Source of the DNA: Actinomycetota bacterium
Lineage (GTDB): Bacteria > Actinomycetota > Actinomycetes > S36-B12 > CAIYMF01
DNA length: 64,000 nt
Assembly (NCBI GenBank): GCA_026393115.1
Contig: JAPLAU010000008.1
Span: 1 to 64,000 of the forward strand
Direction of reading: 5' to 3'
The notes under the pieces are model-generated. The model saw only the letters and a program-made list of their open reading frames with translations. It had not been told where the DNA came from and searched no databases. Position 1 is the stretch's first letter. Each line of letters opens with the position of its first letter. Made by a program: the position numbers and the translations under genes. Shown piece after piece: positions 8,493 to 17,812 of this stretch.

Positions 8493-9371
8493 TTAGGCGG
8501 GGATTCCGGGAATCGCGTCGAGCATGGCGTGGAGTTCGGCCGTTCGCCACATCGTGATCATGACCAGCAGGCCGAGAATCGCCAGAACTCCCAGAGTTTG
8601 CCACAGCAGCCTGCTCGCCCGCGGGGCGTAGACCATCACGGCGGCAACGGCGGCTCCCGTTGCCAGACCACCCAGATGCGCCCGCCAGTCGATTCCGCCA
8701 CCAACGAACCCAATGGCCACGTTGATGCCGATCAGGATCAGCACCTGACGAACGTCGAAGCCCACCTGACGGCCAGCCACCACCAAGGCACCCATGACAC
8801 CGAAGATCGCCCCACTGGCTCCCACACTGAGGGTGAGGGGTGCAGAGAAGGCGTACGAGGCCACAGCGCCACCAAGACCGGCCACCAGATAAAGCACGAG
8901 GAAGCGCCCGTGACCCAGAATCCGCTCAACCTGCGGCCCGATCGTCCAGAGCACCAGCATGTTGAAACCGATATGCAGCAGATTGCCATGCAAGAACATC
9001 GAGGTTGGCAGACGCCAGATTTCACCGTTGAGGGCAATGTCCGGCGGATACATACCAAAGCGCCCGGTCACCTGATCGACGCCAATGAGGAATTCGAGTG
9101 CGAACACCACCACGCAGATACCGACCAGCACCATCGAGACAATCGGCCTCTCGCCGATAGGAGCCCCGGCCGCTGTGGTGGGCATCCGCTGAGTCGCTCG
9201 GCCTTCGGCCACACATTCTGGACACTGGAAACCCACCGACGCGCTAATCATGCAGTCCGGACAAATGGGCCGCCCGCATCGCGTGCACGAGATGTACGTC
9301 TCGCGGTCGGGGTGGCGGTAACAGTGTGGGGCGGTGCCAAACGAGCTCTGGCCCGGCATTGGCACACTCAC
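8493..9371 (-). CDS. Rhomboid-family intramembrane serine protease with N-terminal zinc-binding domain
   Basis: 292 aa. Residues about 17-56 hold paired Cys/His motifs (CxxCGRPICPDC, CPEC) like a B-box zinc finger. Six or more membrane segments follow. The catalytic dyad is Ser186 in GASGAIFG and His232 in RAHLGGLATG; the HGNLLHIGFNM loop is also typical. It cleaves membrane proteins within the bilayer; the substrate is unknown. The next gene upstream overlaps its start by four bases, so the two are probably co-transcribed. A rhomboid gene near crgA and ppiA is normal in Actinobacteria. Confidence 0.93.
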   Translation of the reverse strand: MSVPMPGQSSFGTAPHCYRHPDRETYISCTRCGRPICPDCMISASVGFQCPECVAEGRATQRMPTTAAGAPIGERPIVSMVLVGICVVVFALEFLIGVDQVTGRFGMYPPDIALNGEIWRLPTSMFLHGNLLHIGFNMLVLWTIGPQVERILGHGRFLVLYLVAGLGGAVASYAFSAPLTLSVGASGAIFGVMGALVVAGRQVGFDVRQVLILIGINVAIGFVGGGIDWRAHLGGLATGAAVAAVMVYAPRASRLLWQTLGVLAILGLLVMITMWRTAELHAMLDAIPGIPA

Positions 9372-10789
9372 GATGATCCGTCCTCTCGCTCGCGCAGCGC
9401 GTTCTTCTTCTGCTCGAGATCTCTGAAAAAGTCCGATTCAGCGATCGCGCTTGCCTCTTCGGCCACCTTCTGACGATCGATGACCACCGTCAATTTCGTC
9501 ACCTGCTCACGCAGTTTGCGCTCACGTTCGACAATCTCAGTTCCCATCCGTTGGAATGCCCGCGCCAAGGTTCCCACCTCATCGCGTCGCGCGGCCGCAT
9601 CATCGAGCATCGTCGGATCGAAGCTGTCCTGCTCAAGAGCGGTGGCAGCCTTCGTCATCGTCTCAACCGGACGAACGATGCGTCGGCTCGCTAGTAAGCC
9701 AATCAGCAGACCGAGCCCAAGGACGCCCAAGCTCAGCAGCGCCTGCCGCACCGCCTGGCTGTTGCCCGGCGCATCAACTTCTGCTTGTGGCACCGCCGAT
9801 ACGAGGGTCCACCCCAGCTTGGGGAGAGATGACACAACCATGCTCCACGGCTGCTGTACACCCGTGAAGCCAGCTTGTTGGGTGGTGCGCACAATCTGGG
9901 CCGAGTCAGTGGGCGCTTGAGCCACCAGACTTGATGCCAACGTCTTTCCCCAGTCGGTGCTCTCGAGCGACGACAGATCGCGGTCACTGGGCTGCACCAG
10001 AACCTTGCCATTCTTGTCGAGCACGAACAGCAGACCGTTGTCGGTGAAATCTATCTTGCTGAAGGACTCACCAAGTGCTTGCTTAGTTGCCTCGAGACGA
10101 GTGGCAGCTTCCTTATCGATGTCATCGACGTAGACACCGGTGCCGATCATCCAGTTCCAGGGCGCGTACTTCAGCACGTACCCAACCTTGGCTGAAGGAT
10201 TCTCTTCGTTGAGTTTTACCCAGGCGTAGTCGAGATATCCGCTGCCCTTCTCATTGGCGATGTTCAGCAAATCGCGCACGACGAATACCCCATTGGGATC
10301 TTGCATCGACATGAGGTTCTTGCCCTGAAACTTGGGGTTGGGGTGTGCGATCGCTGTGCCCGTGCTGTTGTAGGCAAAGAAGTAATCATCTTTCCGAAAT
10401 CGCACGCCCTTGATAACCGCGAGCCCAGCCTTCTGCGCCTGAGCCTCGGTAATCTCACCGGCCGCTGCCGAGGCACGCAGTTGATCGAGTGCGGTAACGA
10501 TCGGCGATGCAACGTCCTTCAGCTCAGCCTTACGCACATCCATGGCCGTGGTACGGGCACGCTGTGTGTCGGCGTAGGCCTGATCGATCAACAACACGGT
10601 CGACCGTTGAGCGTTGGCCATCGCAGCAGCTGCGTCTGCCTCCGACGCATTGCGAGCTGCAAGGGCGGAATACACGGCCGTGACCAAACCACTGACAATC
10701 AGCACGATGGCGATCAGCATCGCGAGCCGCGACGACAACGACGACCAACGCGTGCCCTGAGTTGTCTCGGTTACCCGGTCATCCGCCAT
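9368..10789 (-). CDS. Cache-HAMP membrane sensor without output domain
   Basis: About 473 aa from ATG 10789. An N-terminal membrane segment (about 20-42) precedes an outside helical plus single Cache region (motifs DDYFFAYNSTGTAIAHPNP, NWMIGTGVYVDDI), a second membrane segment, and a HAMP domain (RRIVRPVETMTKAA onward). The C-terminus is a coiled coil ending near ESDFFRDLEQKKNALRE. There is no methyl-accepting, kinase or cyclase domain, so it is not a complete chemoreceptor. It overlaps the rhomboid start by 4 bp. The upstream in-frame extension to 10966 looks non-coding and includes the inverted-repeat copy. Confidence 0.85.
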   Translation of the reverse strand: MADDRVTETTQGTRWSSLSSRLAMLIAIVLIVSGLVTAVYSALAARNASEADAAAAMANAQRSTVLLIDQAYADTQRARTTAMDVRKAELKDVASPIVTALDQLRASAAAGEITEAQAQKAGLAVIKGVRFRKDDYFFAYNSTGTAIAHPNPKFQGKNLMSMQDPNGVFVVRDLLNIANEKGSGYLDYAWVKLNEENPSAKVGYVLKYAPWNWMIGTGVYVDDIDKEAATRLEATKQALGESFSKIDFTDNGLLFVLDKNGKVLVQPSDRDLSSLESTDWGKTLASSLVAQAPTDSAQIVRTTQQAGFTGVQQPWSMVVSSLPKLGWTLVSAVPQAEVDAPGNSQAVRQALLSLGVLGLGLLIGLLASRRIVRPVETMTKAATALEQDSFDPTMLDDAAARRDEVGTLARAFQRMGTEIVERERKLREQVTKLTVVIDRQKVAEEASAIAESDFFRDLEQKKNALREREDGSS

Positions 10790-10805
10790 CCGGCAATTGT
10801 CACAT

Positions 10806-10858
10806 CCCCCTCCGCATGGGGGGACCCCGAGCACGCATAGACGCAGTTTTCTTACCCC
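10806..10858. repeat. Left copy of a ~48-bp inverted repeat flanking the catabolic island
   Basis: The reverse complement of 10831-10858 (GGGGTAAGAAAACTGCG then TCTATGCGTGC) matches 23879-23906 with one mismatch in 28. After five unlike bases a further 15 of 15 match (10811-10825 against 23912-23926). Both copies also form a C-run/G-run hairpin around ATGCGGA. This copy sits in the 5' region of the Cache-HAMP gene. Confidence 0.9.
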
Positions 10859-10903
10859 AGCACCTCGCCAATGCCTCACTGGGCGTGACTGTGACAATGC
10901 AGC

Positions 10904-11608
10904 GTGACTACTTTCGTACTTCTCCACGGCGCCTGGCACTCCGGCTGGTCGTGGCTGCCCATGCAATCAGAATTGGCGTCCCTCGGATTCGACTCCATCG
11001 CCCTCGACCTTCCGGCTGGCGAACCTGAGGCCGGAGCTGACCGATACGCCGAGGTTGTCGCCGAAGCCGTCTCGGCCACTGACGACGACCTTGTAGTCGT
11101 CCCGCACTCACTTGCCGGCCTCTACGCGCCAATGGTCGCAACGCGCATCGGCGCTCGCGGAGTCGTCAATCTCGCAGCCCTCACGCCTGAGCCCGGTTCC
11201 TCGGGACTCAAGCAAAGCAAGGCACTTTCGGGCATCTACTGCGCGGAATACCGCATCGCCCCGATGACGCGCCACGACGACGGAAGCACCTCGCTACCCG
11301 AAGACATCGCTCGCGAGATGATGTACCACGATCTCGATGAGCCGCAGATCGTCGAAGCCCTGCAACACCTACGCCGCCAGTACTGGACTGCGTGGATCGA
11401 GCCCTACCCGCTCAACGAATGGCCGACCGGACTTCAGTATGCGCACGTGGCCTGCGAAGGCGACCGAGTACTCGGCGCCGAAGGAATGCACGACGGGGCC
11501 GCGCGCACCAACGCTCCGCTTACGTGGATTCCCGGCGGACACATTCCGATGCTGTCGCACCCACAGGAAGCAGCAGCAGCGGTCGTTGCGGCAACGCGCG
11601 CTTGGTAA
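10904..11608 (+). CDS. Alpha/beta-fold hydrolase
   Basis: 234 aa, GTG start. The oxyanion region LLHGAWHSGWSW at the N-terminus, the nucleophile elbow VVPHSLAGLYAP (Ser in HSLAG) and a C-terminal GGHIPMLSHP with the catalytic His give an alpha/beta hydrolase of the small-ester or plant methylesterase-like group. It is the leftmost gene inside the inverted repeat, convergent with the catabolic operon. It may hydrolyse an ester or ring-cleavage product of that pathway; this is inferred from context only. Confidence 0.85.
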   Translation: MTTFVLLHGAWHSGWSWLPMQSELASLGFDSIALDLPAGEPEAGADRYAEVVAEAVSATDDDLVVVPHSLAGLYAPMVATRIGARGVVNLAALTPEPGSSGLKQSKALSGIYCAEYRIAPMTRHDDGSTSLPEDIAREMMYHDLDEPQIVEALQHLRRQYWTAWIEPYPLNEWPTGLQYAHVACEGDRVLGAEGMHDGAARTNAPLTWIPGGHIPMLSHPQEAAAAVVAATRAW

Positions 11609-11659
11609 CTCTTCTTCCGCGCGACAAACCACTGATGCGTTCCGATTTACAACACGCGC

Positions 11660-12595
11660 TCAGATCTTCACCGCGTTGCGCCCCTTGAGTTTAAGCATTT
11701 CGCGCGCTTCATCCGGAGAAGCGATCTCGATGCTGAGCTCCTCAAGGATGCGTCGCGCCTTCAGCACCTGTGACGCATTGTCGGGTGCCATCTCACCCTT
11801 ACCCAAATACAGGTTGTCTTCCAGCCCCACGCGCACGCTTCCACCCATTAGTGCCGCGGTAGTCACAAAGGTCATTTGATGCCGTCCCGCACCAAACGCA
11901 GAAAGGTAATAGTCCTCGCCGAAAAGCTTGTCGGCAATGCTCACCATGTGCGTCAAGTTGTCGACGTCAGCGCCGATGCCGCCCAAGATTCCGAAGACCG
12001 CCTGGATGAAGAAAGGCGGCTCCACCCAACCCTTGTCGGCAACGTAAGCCAAGTTGTATAGGTGTCCGACGTCGTAGCACTCGAACTCGAAACGAGTTCC
12101 GCGTTCTTTGCCCAACACCCGCAGTGTGTGCTCGATTTGGGTAAAAGTGTTGGAGAAGATCGTGTCGGCGCTGCCGAGAAGATACGGCTTCTCCCACTCA
12201 TACTTCCACTCACGCTCCTTCTCCGCGGCCGGAGCGAAGTTGAAGTTCATCGAGCCCATGTTGCACGAAGCAAGTTCAGGCTCGAACTCCAGCGCCGCCT
12301 CAAGTCGTTGTTCCACCGTCATGCTCGTGGAACCACCAGTGGTGATGTTGATGACGGCATCGGTCTCGTGCGCGAGTACGGACACGAAAGGTCGGTAGAC
12401 CTCAGGGTCCGGCGAAGGACGCCCATTCTCCGGAACCCGCGCGTGCAAGTGCAGAATCGCCGCACCAGCGGCAACCGCCGCCTTCCCCTGTTCAATCATT
12501 TCATCGGCGGTTACCGGCAATCCACCCGACATTGACGGAGTGTGAATGGAGCCGGTCAGTGCGCAGCTGATGATGGCCTTATTCGCTCGCTTCAC
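11660..12595 (-). CDS. Beta-keto acid cleavage enzyme (BKACE, DUF849)
   Basis: 311 aa, GTG start with AAGGAG seven or so bases upstream. The family uses acetyl-CoA and Zn2+ to split a beta-keto acid into acetoacetate and a CoA ester. The zinc-site motif HLHARVPENGRPSPD, INITTGGS and the C-terminal GGSVRVGLEDNLYLGKG are visible. The prototype is 3-keto-5-aminohexanoate cleavage enzyme, but substrates vary widely. It is the last gene of the catabolic operon, so it probably handles a late beta-keto acid intermediate. Confidence 0.92.
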   Translation of the reverse strand: MKRANKAIISCALTGSIHTPSMSGGLPVTADEMIEQGKAAVAAGAAILHLHARVPENGRPSPDPEVYRPFVSVLAHETDAVINITTGGSTSMTVEQRLEAALEFEPELASCNMGSMNFNFAPAAEKEREWKYEWEKPYLLGSADTIFSNTFTQIEHTLRVLGKERGTRFEFECYDVGHLYNLAYVADKGWVEPPFFIQAVFGILGGIGADVDNLTHMVSIADKLFGEDYYLSAFGAGRHQMTFVTTAALMGGSVRVGLEDNLYLGKGEMAPDNASQVLKARRILEELSIEIASPDEAREMLKLKGRNAVKI

Positions 12596-12618
12596 GCTGT
12601 CTCCTTGAATAGGTCGAA

Positions 12619-13029
12619 CTAGAAATCGCTGATAATGCTGTGACTCACAACCTGCCAGCGGTCACCGTCGGGGCGAACGACCTCGTTAAGGCGCCCACTG
12701 GCTGCAACAACGGGTCCCGCATCTGAAGGCTGCAGACGGAAGTAGTACACCGTTGCGCTCAGCATTCCGCCGTCTAACTCCTCGACCTGCAGGTTCGTGA
12801 CGTGATGCTTGGTCACTCGACGCCCGTCGGGCATGGGCGCTGGCTGACGAGAGGCGTACATCTCGCGAATCACCACCGGATCCGACAAAGCGGTCTCGCC
12901 TACACCCACTGTTGCTTCGTGCATGATCTGCATCACCGCGTCTATGTCACAGCGATCGCACGCGTCGAAGTAGCGGGCGAAGTGCTGCAACAGACTGGCG
13001 TAGGTGTCAGCGTCGGCAACCAAGTTCAC
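12619..13029 (-). CDS. SnoaL-like / NTF2-fold protein
   Basis: 136 aa cone-fold protein of the SnoaL-like type (HFARYFDACDRCDIDAVMQI near the N-terminus, ending GDRWQVVSHSIISDF). Such proteins act as small isomerases, dehydratases, cyclases or hydroxylase subunits. No catalytic residue can be assigned from sequence alone. The GTG start overlaps the SDR stop by four bases, indicating coupled translation within the catabolic operon. Confidence 0.8.
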   Translation of the reverse strand: MNLVADADTYASLLQHFARYFDACDRCDIDAVMQIMHEATVGVGETALSDPVVIREMYASRQPAPMPDGRRVTKHHVTNLQVEELDGGMLSATVYYFRLQPSDAGPVVAASGRLNEVVRPDGDRWQVVSHSIISDF

Positions 13030-13766
13030 GATTGTGCGGCCGCCCGCTCAGCAATCCACACTGCACCCACCGGCACGATGGCGCCATTCGACGCGGTGTC
13101 GATGACATTCCAGATTTGCTCGGCACAGAGTTCCGGCGATGCGAATTCATTCGCGGCCTCAACCTGGCGGAAGTAGTTCACCAAGGGAACCTCATTGGGA
13201 TCTCGCGTCATCACGCTGCGCACGACGTCGGTCAGCACCGCGTACGGCACTACCGTCACGATGCGGTTGCCTGATTCGGGAGTTTGCTCCATCGCCACGA
13301 TCGTTCCCCAGTGCTGCATTCCGTCCTTGCCTGAGCAGTACTGCGCCATTCCCGGAACGTCCTTCTCCGCAGCGGGCGAGCTCGCGAGAATCAACGTCGC
13401 GCGGATCCCACGCAGGTGACAGGCGCGAAGGAAGGCCTGTCCGAGTGACGGTCCCGAGGCAGAGTTGAGAATAACGGCTAACGCATATTCAGCTGGTTCG
13501 AGATCAACGACTCGTCCGATCGGGTCGCCCGTACCGGAGCAGTGAAAGAAGATCGCGTGATCGGGCTTCTCAGCATCCAGTGCCTCGTCGATCGCTGAGA
13601 CAAAGACGCCCCACTGACGAGGATGCCCGAGGTCAATCTCCGTCCAGTGTCCGGCAGATTGACGGCGGCTGAACGTGTGAGCCACATTGATATCGGAAGG
13701 CACGTGGTTGAGGAAGGCCTCGCCGATGCCACTGGAAGCGCCGGTAACAAACAGGGATGTCGACAT
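13026..13766 (-). CDS. Short-chain dehydrogenase/reductase
   Basis: 246 aa. The Rossmann motif TGASSGIGEA at the N-terminus binds NAD(P), and YCSGK is the active-site YxxxK with a preceding Ser in ILASSPAA. It probably oxidises or reduces an alcohol/ketone in the catabolic pathway. It lies between gntR and the SnoaL-like gene, with a 47-bp gap after gntR. Confidence 0.9.
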   Translation of the reverse strand: MSTSLFVTGASSGIGEAFLNHVPSDINVAHTFSRRQSAGHWTEIDLGHPRQWGVFVSAIDEALDAEKPDHAIFFHCSGTGDPIGRVVDLEPAEYALAVILNSASGPSLGQAFLRACHLRGIRATLILASSPAAEKDVPGMAQYCSGKDGMQHWGTIVAMEQTPESGNRIVTVVPYAVLTDVVRSVMTRDPNEVPLVNYFRQVEAANEFASPELCAEQIWNVIDTASNGAIVPVGAVWIAERAAAQS

Positions 13767-13813
13767 GAGAGTCCTTTGAAGTTCGTGGAACTTACCTGGG
13801 CGTGTGGAAGATG

Positions 13814-14500
13814 TCAGGTGGCGTGCTTGAGTAACACGTTGGTCGTATGCGAAATGTGAGCGGTAAGTTTCGCGACTGCCAAGTCGGGGTCACCCGATTG
13901 AACCGCCTCGAAAATTGCCCGATGTTCACCAGCAATGTCGCGCTGGGTGTCGCCGCCGATCGGTTCGGACCATCTGCGATACAGGTCGGCCGAGTCGCGC
14001 AATGAACTGGCGATTTCGATCAGACGCGCACTTCCGCAGGCTGAGAGCAACTGCTCGTGATACACCGCGTGCACGCGCGTCCAGTCTTCGCTCATCACCC
14101 GGCGCCCGTCAATCTCCACATGTTGAGGTGTGTGCTCCAAGACGTAATGAGCGGCAAGCAGTTCCGAGCGCCACTCAACGTCGCCCCGCTCGACCGCTCG
14201 GCGCAGCGCCAACGTTTCAATGTCGAGCCGCACGGAAGTGAGATCAAGGAGGTCGCCGCGTGAGATGGGAGTTACCTGAAATCCCAACTGCGGCTGTGCA
14301 ACGACGAGTCCCTGTTCCGCGAGTCGCGTCAGCGCCTCACGAACCACGGAAAGACTGACGCCGTATTCCTGGCTGAGTACCGACGGACTCAATTTTGATC
14401 CGGGCCGGTAGAGGCCGTTGAGGATCGCGATCCGGACAGCGTTATACACCTCTTCGCTGCGCGTCTTCGCCTTCTTCCCCACGGTTGGCATCGTAGTCAT
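13814..14500 (-). CDS. GntR-family transcriptional regulator (FadR/FCD type)
   Basis: 228 aa. The N-terminal winged helix (LSPSVLSQEYGVSLSVVREA recognition region, residues about 20-80) is followed by an FCD ligand domain with likely metal ligands in HAVYHEQL, EHRAIF and HISHTT. FCD regulators usually sense organic acids. The RBS GGGAGGG stands just upstream of ATG. It sits inside the operon, between the permease genes and the SDR, so it probably controls the cluster. The operator is not identified with certainty. Confidence 0.92.
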   Translation of the reverse strand: MTTMPTVGKKAKTRSEEVYNAVRIAILNGLYRPGSKLSPSVLSQEYGVSLSVVREALTRLAEQGLVVAQPQLGFQVTPISRGDLLDLTSVRLDIETLALRRAVERGDVEWRSELLAAHYVLEHTPQHVEIDGRRVMSEDWTRVHAVYHEQLLSACGSARLIEIASSLRDSADLYRRWSEPIGGDTQRDIAGEHRAIFEAVQSGDPDLAVAKLTAHISHTTNVLLKHAT

Positions 14501-14530
14501 GAGACCCTCCCTCGGGCACAGTCAATGCGC

Positions 14531-15532
14531 TCACGCATGGGCCACCACCCCAGGTGTCAACGGCTCCTGCTGATCCCCATCGCCGGAGTCACGCATTCCT
14601 CGCACTTTTGCCCACGCTGAACGCGCTAGACCGACCACGCCGTCAGGCGCCACCGATATCACGAGGATGATCAGGACGCCGCTGAGAAGTGCCTGAATCA
14701 CTGGCTGATCTTGCAGTGAGCGATCGACGAGGTAGTAGATGATGAACGCTCCAATAACCGGCCCCCACACCGTTCCCATTCCACCGACGATCACCATCAC
14801 CAGAGCCGTGACAGTCCATCTGAGGTTGAACATCGAGTAGGGCTCGATTGACGCTTGATTGATGGCAATCGTCGAGCCCATGAGCCCGGTGAGAAACGCG
14901 CTGACGATAAAGGCCTTGGCTTTGACGCCTCGGGGGGAGACACCCAGAGCGGACGCTGCACCCTCATCATCACGAACCGCCATCAGGCGCAAGCCAAATG
15001 ACGAGTGCAAGATCAAGTACGTCACCACGCAACACAGCACCGCCAAAAACGCGATGAGTTGGAACTTCAACGTCTTGGAGGGAAGCGCGTCAAGCGGAAT
15101 GTTGAGGCCTCGAGCCTCCCCGGTCCAGTCCCAAGTGACCATCCAGCCGAGTGCGATGATCGCGACTGCCGATGTTCCGATCGTGAAATAGACGCCCGAC
15201 AGACGAAGCAGCGGGAGTGCCAGGAACCACGCGAGAAGCGCAGACAGTAAGCCGCCGCCGATTACCGCGAGGGGCCAACTCAACCCACCCTTGATCATCA
15301 TCATCGCCAGCGTGTAGCCACCGGCGCCGACAAACACCGAGTGACCAAGCGACAACTGCCCTCCGACACCACCAATGATGTTCCATGCCTGGGCAAGGCC
15401 AATCCAAATGAGCAAGTTGAGCAAGATCTCCTGAGGCCCGCGACCGATGTGGCCCGGCAAGTACAGCAACACCCCAAGAATGACCAACCACACAGCGATG
15501 CCTGAGCCGATGCGCTTCGGCGAGCCGATCAT
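14531..15532 (-). CDS. Branched-chain amino acid-type ABC transporter permease (LivM family)
   Basis: 333 aa with about eight to ten membrane segments, containing the LivM hallmark AWNIIGGVGGQLSLGHSVFVGAGGYT and GGMGTVWGPVIGAF. HAAT-family permeases import amino acids, but in catabolic clusters often aromatic acids or other carboxylates. It overlaps the stop of the LivH-type gene by four bases. It forms one transporter with the next three genes. Confidence 0.92.
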   Translation of the reverse strand: MIGSPKRIGSGIAVWLVILGVLLYLPGHIGRGPQEILLNLLIWIGLAQAWNIIGGVGGQLSLGHSVFVGAGGYTLAMMMIKGGLSWPLAVIGGGLLSALLAWFLALPLLRLSGVYFTIGTSAVAIIALGWMVTWDWTGEARGLNIPLDALPSKTLKFQLIAFLAVLCCVVTYLILHSSFGLRLMAVRDDEGAASALGVSPRGVKAKAFIVSAFLTGLMGSTIAINQASIEPYSMFNLRWTVTALVMVIVGGMGTVWGPVIGAFIIYYLVDRSLQDQPVIQALLSGVLIILVISVAPDGVVGLARSAWAKVRGMRDSGDGDQQEPLTPGVVAHA

Positions 15533-16449
15533 GCTGCCACCTCCGCGGGCGTTGCTGCATTGGGAGTGACAGCAGGTGTTTTAGGTTTGCGTGGCGTGGT
15601 GCGAACGAACAGTCCGCGCGGCCGAACCAACAGCAGGATCAGCAACAAGACGTTGACCGCGATCGGAGAGTAGACCGGACCAATCAGCCCGCCCACTGCA
15701 GCCGCGACGACGCCGACGAGCACACCGCCAACGAGAGTGCCGGGAACATTGCCGACACCACCCATGACAACGACGGTGAAGCCAAGAACAAGCATGGGCA
15801 AAGCATCGTTGGGATTCACCGACAATCCCGTTCCGTACACAATTCCCGCAAGAGCGGCGATTGATGCGGCGATTCCGAACGTCAACGCATGCATTTTGTT
15901 GATGTTGACGCCCAGCGTGCTGGCCGTCTCCGGATCGGACGCAGAAGCTCTCAAGGCAGCGCCGAAGCGAGTGCGCGTGAGAACCAACTGAGTCGCAATG
16001 ATCACGGCGACAGCCAGCGCGAAGGCAACCATGTTGACCGTAAGGATTGACATACCGAACACGCTGATGCTGTTTTGGGCCCATGGGGCCGACATCGACA
16101 ACGGGCTCGTGCCGAAGACATAGGTGAACAGTCCCTGACCCACGAGCAGCAGGCCGAAGGTGGCCACCAGCGGTGCCTCCAACGACTGACCGATCAGTCG
16201 CTGAAGGAGAAGCCGCTGGGTGAGGGCCGCGATCAAGAAGATCGCGGGCCCCACCACCAGGAAGGTCAGGAGCGGGTCCACCGGCACCTGGCGCGTGATC
16301 ACGATGGCGAAGTACGCCCCCGCAATCACGATGATCCCGTGCGCCAAGTTCACCACTCGCATGATTCCGAACACCAGCGAGAGGCCAAGCGCGACGAGGG
16401 CATACAGGCCTCCGAGGAGGGCACCGTTCACCAGAGCTTCGGCAGTCAT
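15529..16449 (-). CDS. Branched-chain amino acid-type ABC transporter permease (LivH family)
   Basis: 306 aa polytopic membrane protein. It has LivH motifs LVALGLSLVFGIMRVVNLAHG at the N-terminus and MGGVGNVPGTLVGGVLVG near the C-terminus, which match the EAA-like loop that contacts the ATPase. Start codon is 13 bp after the stop of the binding-protein gene. Works with the LivM-type permease. Confidence 0.92.
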   Translation of the reverse strand: MTAEALVNGALLGGLYALVALGLSLVFGIMRVVNLAHGIIVIAGAYFAIVITRQVPVDPLLTFLVVGPAIFLIAALTQRLLLQRLIGQSLEAPLVATFGLLLVGQGLFTYVFGTSPLSMSAPWAQNSISVFGMSILTVNMVAFALAVAVIIATQLVLTRTRFGAALRASASDPETASTLGVNINKMHALTFGIAASIAALAGIVYGTGLSVNPNDALPMLVLGFTVVVMGGVGNVPGTLVGGVLVGVVAAAVGGLIGPVYSPIAVNVLLLILLLVRPRGLFVRTTPRKPKTPAVTPNAATPAEVAA

Positions 16450-16462
16450 GTCAGTTCAATCC

Positions 16463-17755
16463 TTAGGGAGCCAGGCCGGGAACCGGCGCGAGCATCTTCG
16501 CGGTGGCCTGATCTGCCGGCCACACGATGGGCTGAGCATCGCCTTGCCACTGAACGGCGTTAACCGGAGTGACAGCGCGGTGGTCAGGGCCGATCGTGAT
16601 CTTCGCGAGCACAGTCGGCAGATCCTTCGTTGCCGCCAGCGCCGTGTTGATCGCGTCGGGTTCGGTGCTTCCCGCGCGAGTAATGGCATCGGCCATGATC
16701 TGCACCATGGCGTAGGCCGCGATTACACACGCTGTTCCGAGGCCGTCGCCGAACTGCGCCTTGTTTGCGTCGTACACGGCTTGGCCACCCTCGTTACCGT
16801 TCTTGGGTGCCCACCAACCGAATACCGAAGCTCCTTCAGCGAGCGGGCCAACGGCTTGGTTGAAGCCAACCGTTCCGGCCTTTTCGGGCCATGCAGTCTT
16901 GGGCTGGTACTTCAGCGCCTTCATCGCCTTCCACAGGGCAACGGCGTCCGGCGGGATGATCTGGGCGATGACAACGTCAGCGCCTGAGTCCTTGGCCTTC
17001 TGCACAAACTGGGTGAAGTCGGTCGTGCCGGGCGGGAAGTTAGAACGGCCAACGATGGTGTAGCCGTACTTGCTGGCCTGCTGTTCCCAGAGACCGCCCA
17101 TTGCCTTGCCGTCTTCCTCGGTGTCCGTGAAGAGGTAGACCTTCTTGTTGTTCTCCACCAAGTCCGATGCCTGGAAGTTGACCGCGGTCTGCTCGACCTC
17201 GTCAACAAAGACGTCGTATGCGTACTTCCAACCAGCAGCGCTGGCACCCTTCCACGCGAGCGTCGGGGTGAGAGATGAGATCGCAGGAATCTGCTCCTGA
17301 TCGGCCACCACCGAGAAAGGAATCGTCAGCGGCGGAGTTACCGAACCCAGCAGCGCAACGGCCTGATCATCAGTGATGAGCGACTTGGTCGTTGAGGTCA
17401 CGACGGTCGGGTCACTCTTGCTGTCCTTGATCACAAGTTTCAACGGACGCTTCGTGCCACCGACGTCGACGCCACCAGCGGCGTTGATCGCGGCGACTGC
17501 CTGCTCGTACCCAGCCTGAATTGGAGGTCCAAACACACCGAGCGGACCGGTGAGAGGCAGGGTGGTTCCGAGAACAATCGGATCCCCGGTGGCGCCGCCA
17601 CCTGAGTCTGATGCTGATGCCGATGCCGACGCTGAAGCGGATGTCGCGGCGGCGGACGAGGACGACCCGCCACCCGACGAACTACCGCAGGCAGCGAGGG
17701 TCATCGCCAGTGCCGCCACGGTTGAGACCGCGGCAACTGACTTCCTTCGATTCAT
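16463..17755 (-). CDS. Substrate-binding lipoprotein of HAAT ABC transporter (LivK-like)
   Basis: About 430 aa from ATG 17755. A signal peptide ends in a lipobox (MTLAACGS), so the mature protein would be lipid-anchored. A Ser/Ala/Gly-rich linker precedes a type I periplasmic-binding fold (DPIVLGTTLPLTGPLGVFG, QIIPPDAVALWKAM). The upstream extension to 17797 lacks signal-peptide character and was not used. The ligand is unknown; the neighbours suggest an aromatic or related carboxylate. Confidence 0.92.
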   Translation of the reverse strand: MNRRKSVAAVSTVAALAMTLAACGSSSGGGSSSSAAATSASASASASASDSGGGATGDPIVLGTTLPLTGPLGVFGPPIQAGYEQAVAAINAAGGVDVGGTKRPLKLVIKDSKSDPTVVTSTTKSLITDDQAVALLGSVTPPLTIPFSVVADQEQIPAISSLTPTLAWKGASAAGWKYAYDVFVDEVEQTAVNFQASDLVENNKKVYLFTDTEEDGKAMGGLWEQQASKYGYTIVGRSNFPPGTTDFTQFVQKAKDSGADVVIAQIIPPDAVALWKAMKALKYQPKTAWPEKAGTVGFNQAVGPLAEGASVFGWWAPKNGNEGGQAVYDANKAQFGDGLGTACVIAAYAMVQIMADAITRAGSTEPDAINTALAATKDLPTVLAKITIGPDHRAVTPVNAVQWQGDAQPIVWPADQATAKMLAPVPGLAP

Positions 17756-17812
17756 AGGTATGACCTTTCGTTGAGCCGCGGGACCGCCCCGAGGCACGAT
17801 GGACAGTGCGCC

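Noticed and set aside
8529-9473. Long plus-strand frame of 314 codons
   Set aside because: It is antisense to the rhomboid gene, its product is His/Arg-rich and has no domain, and it arises from high-GC codon structure.
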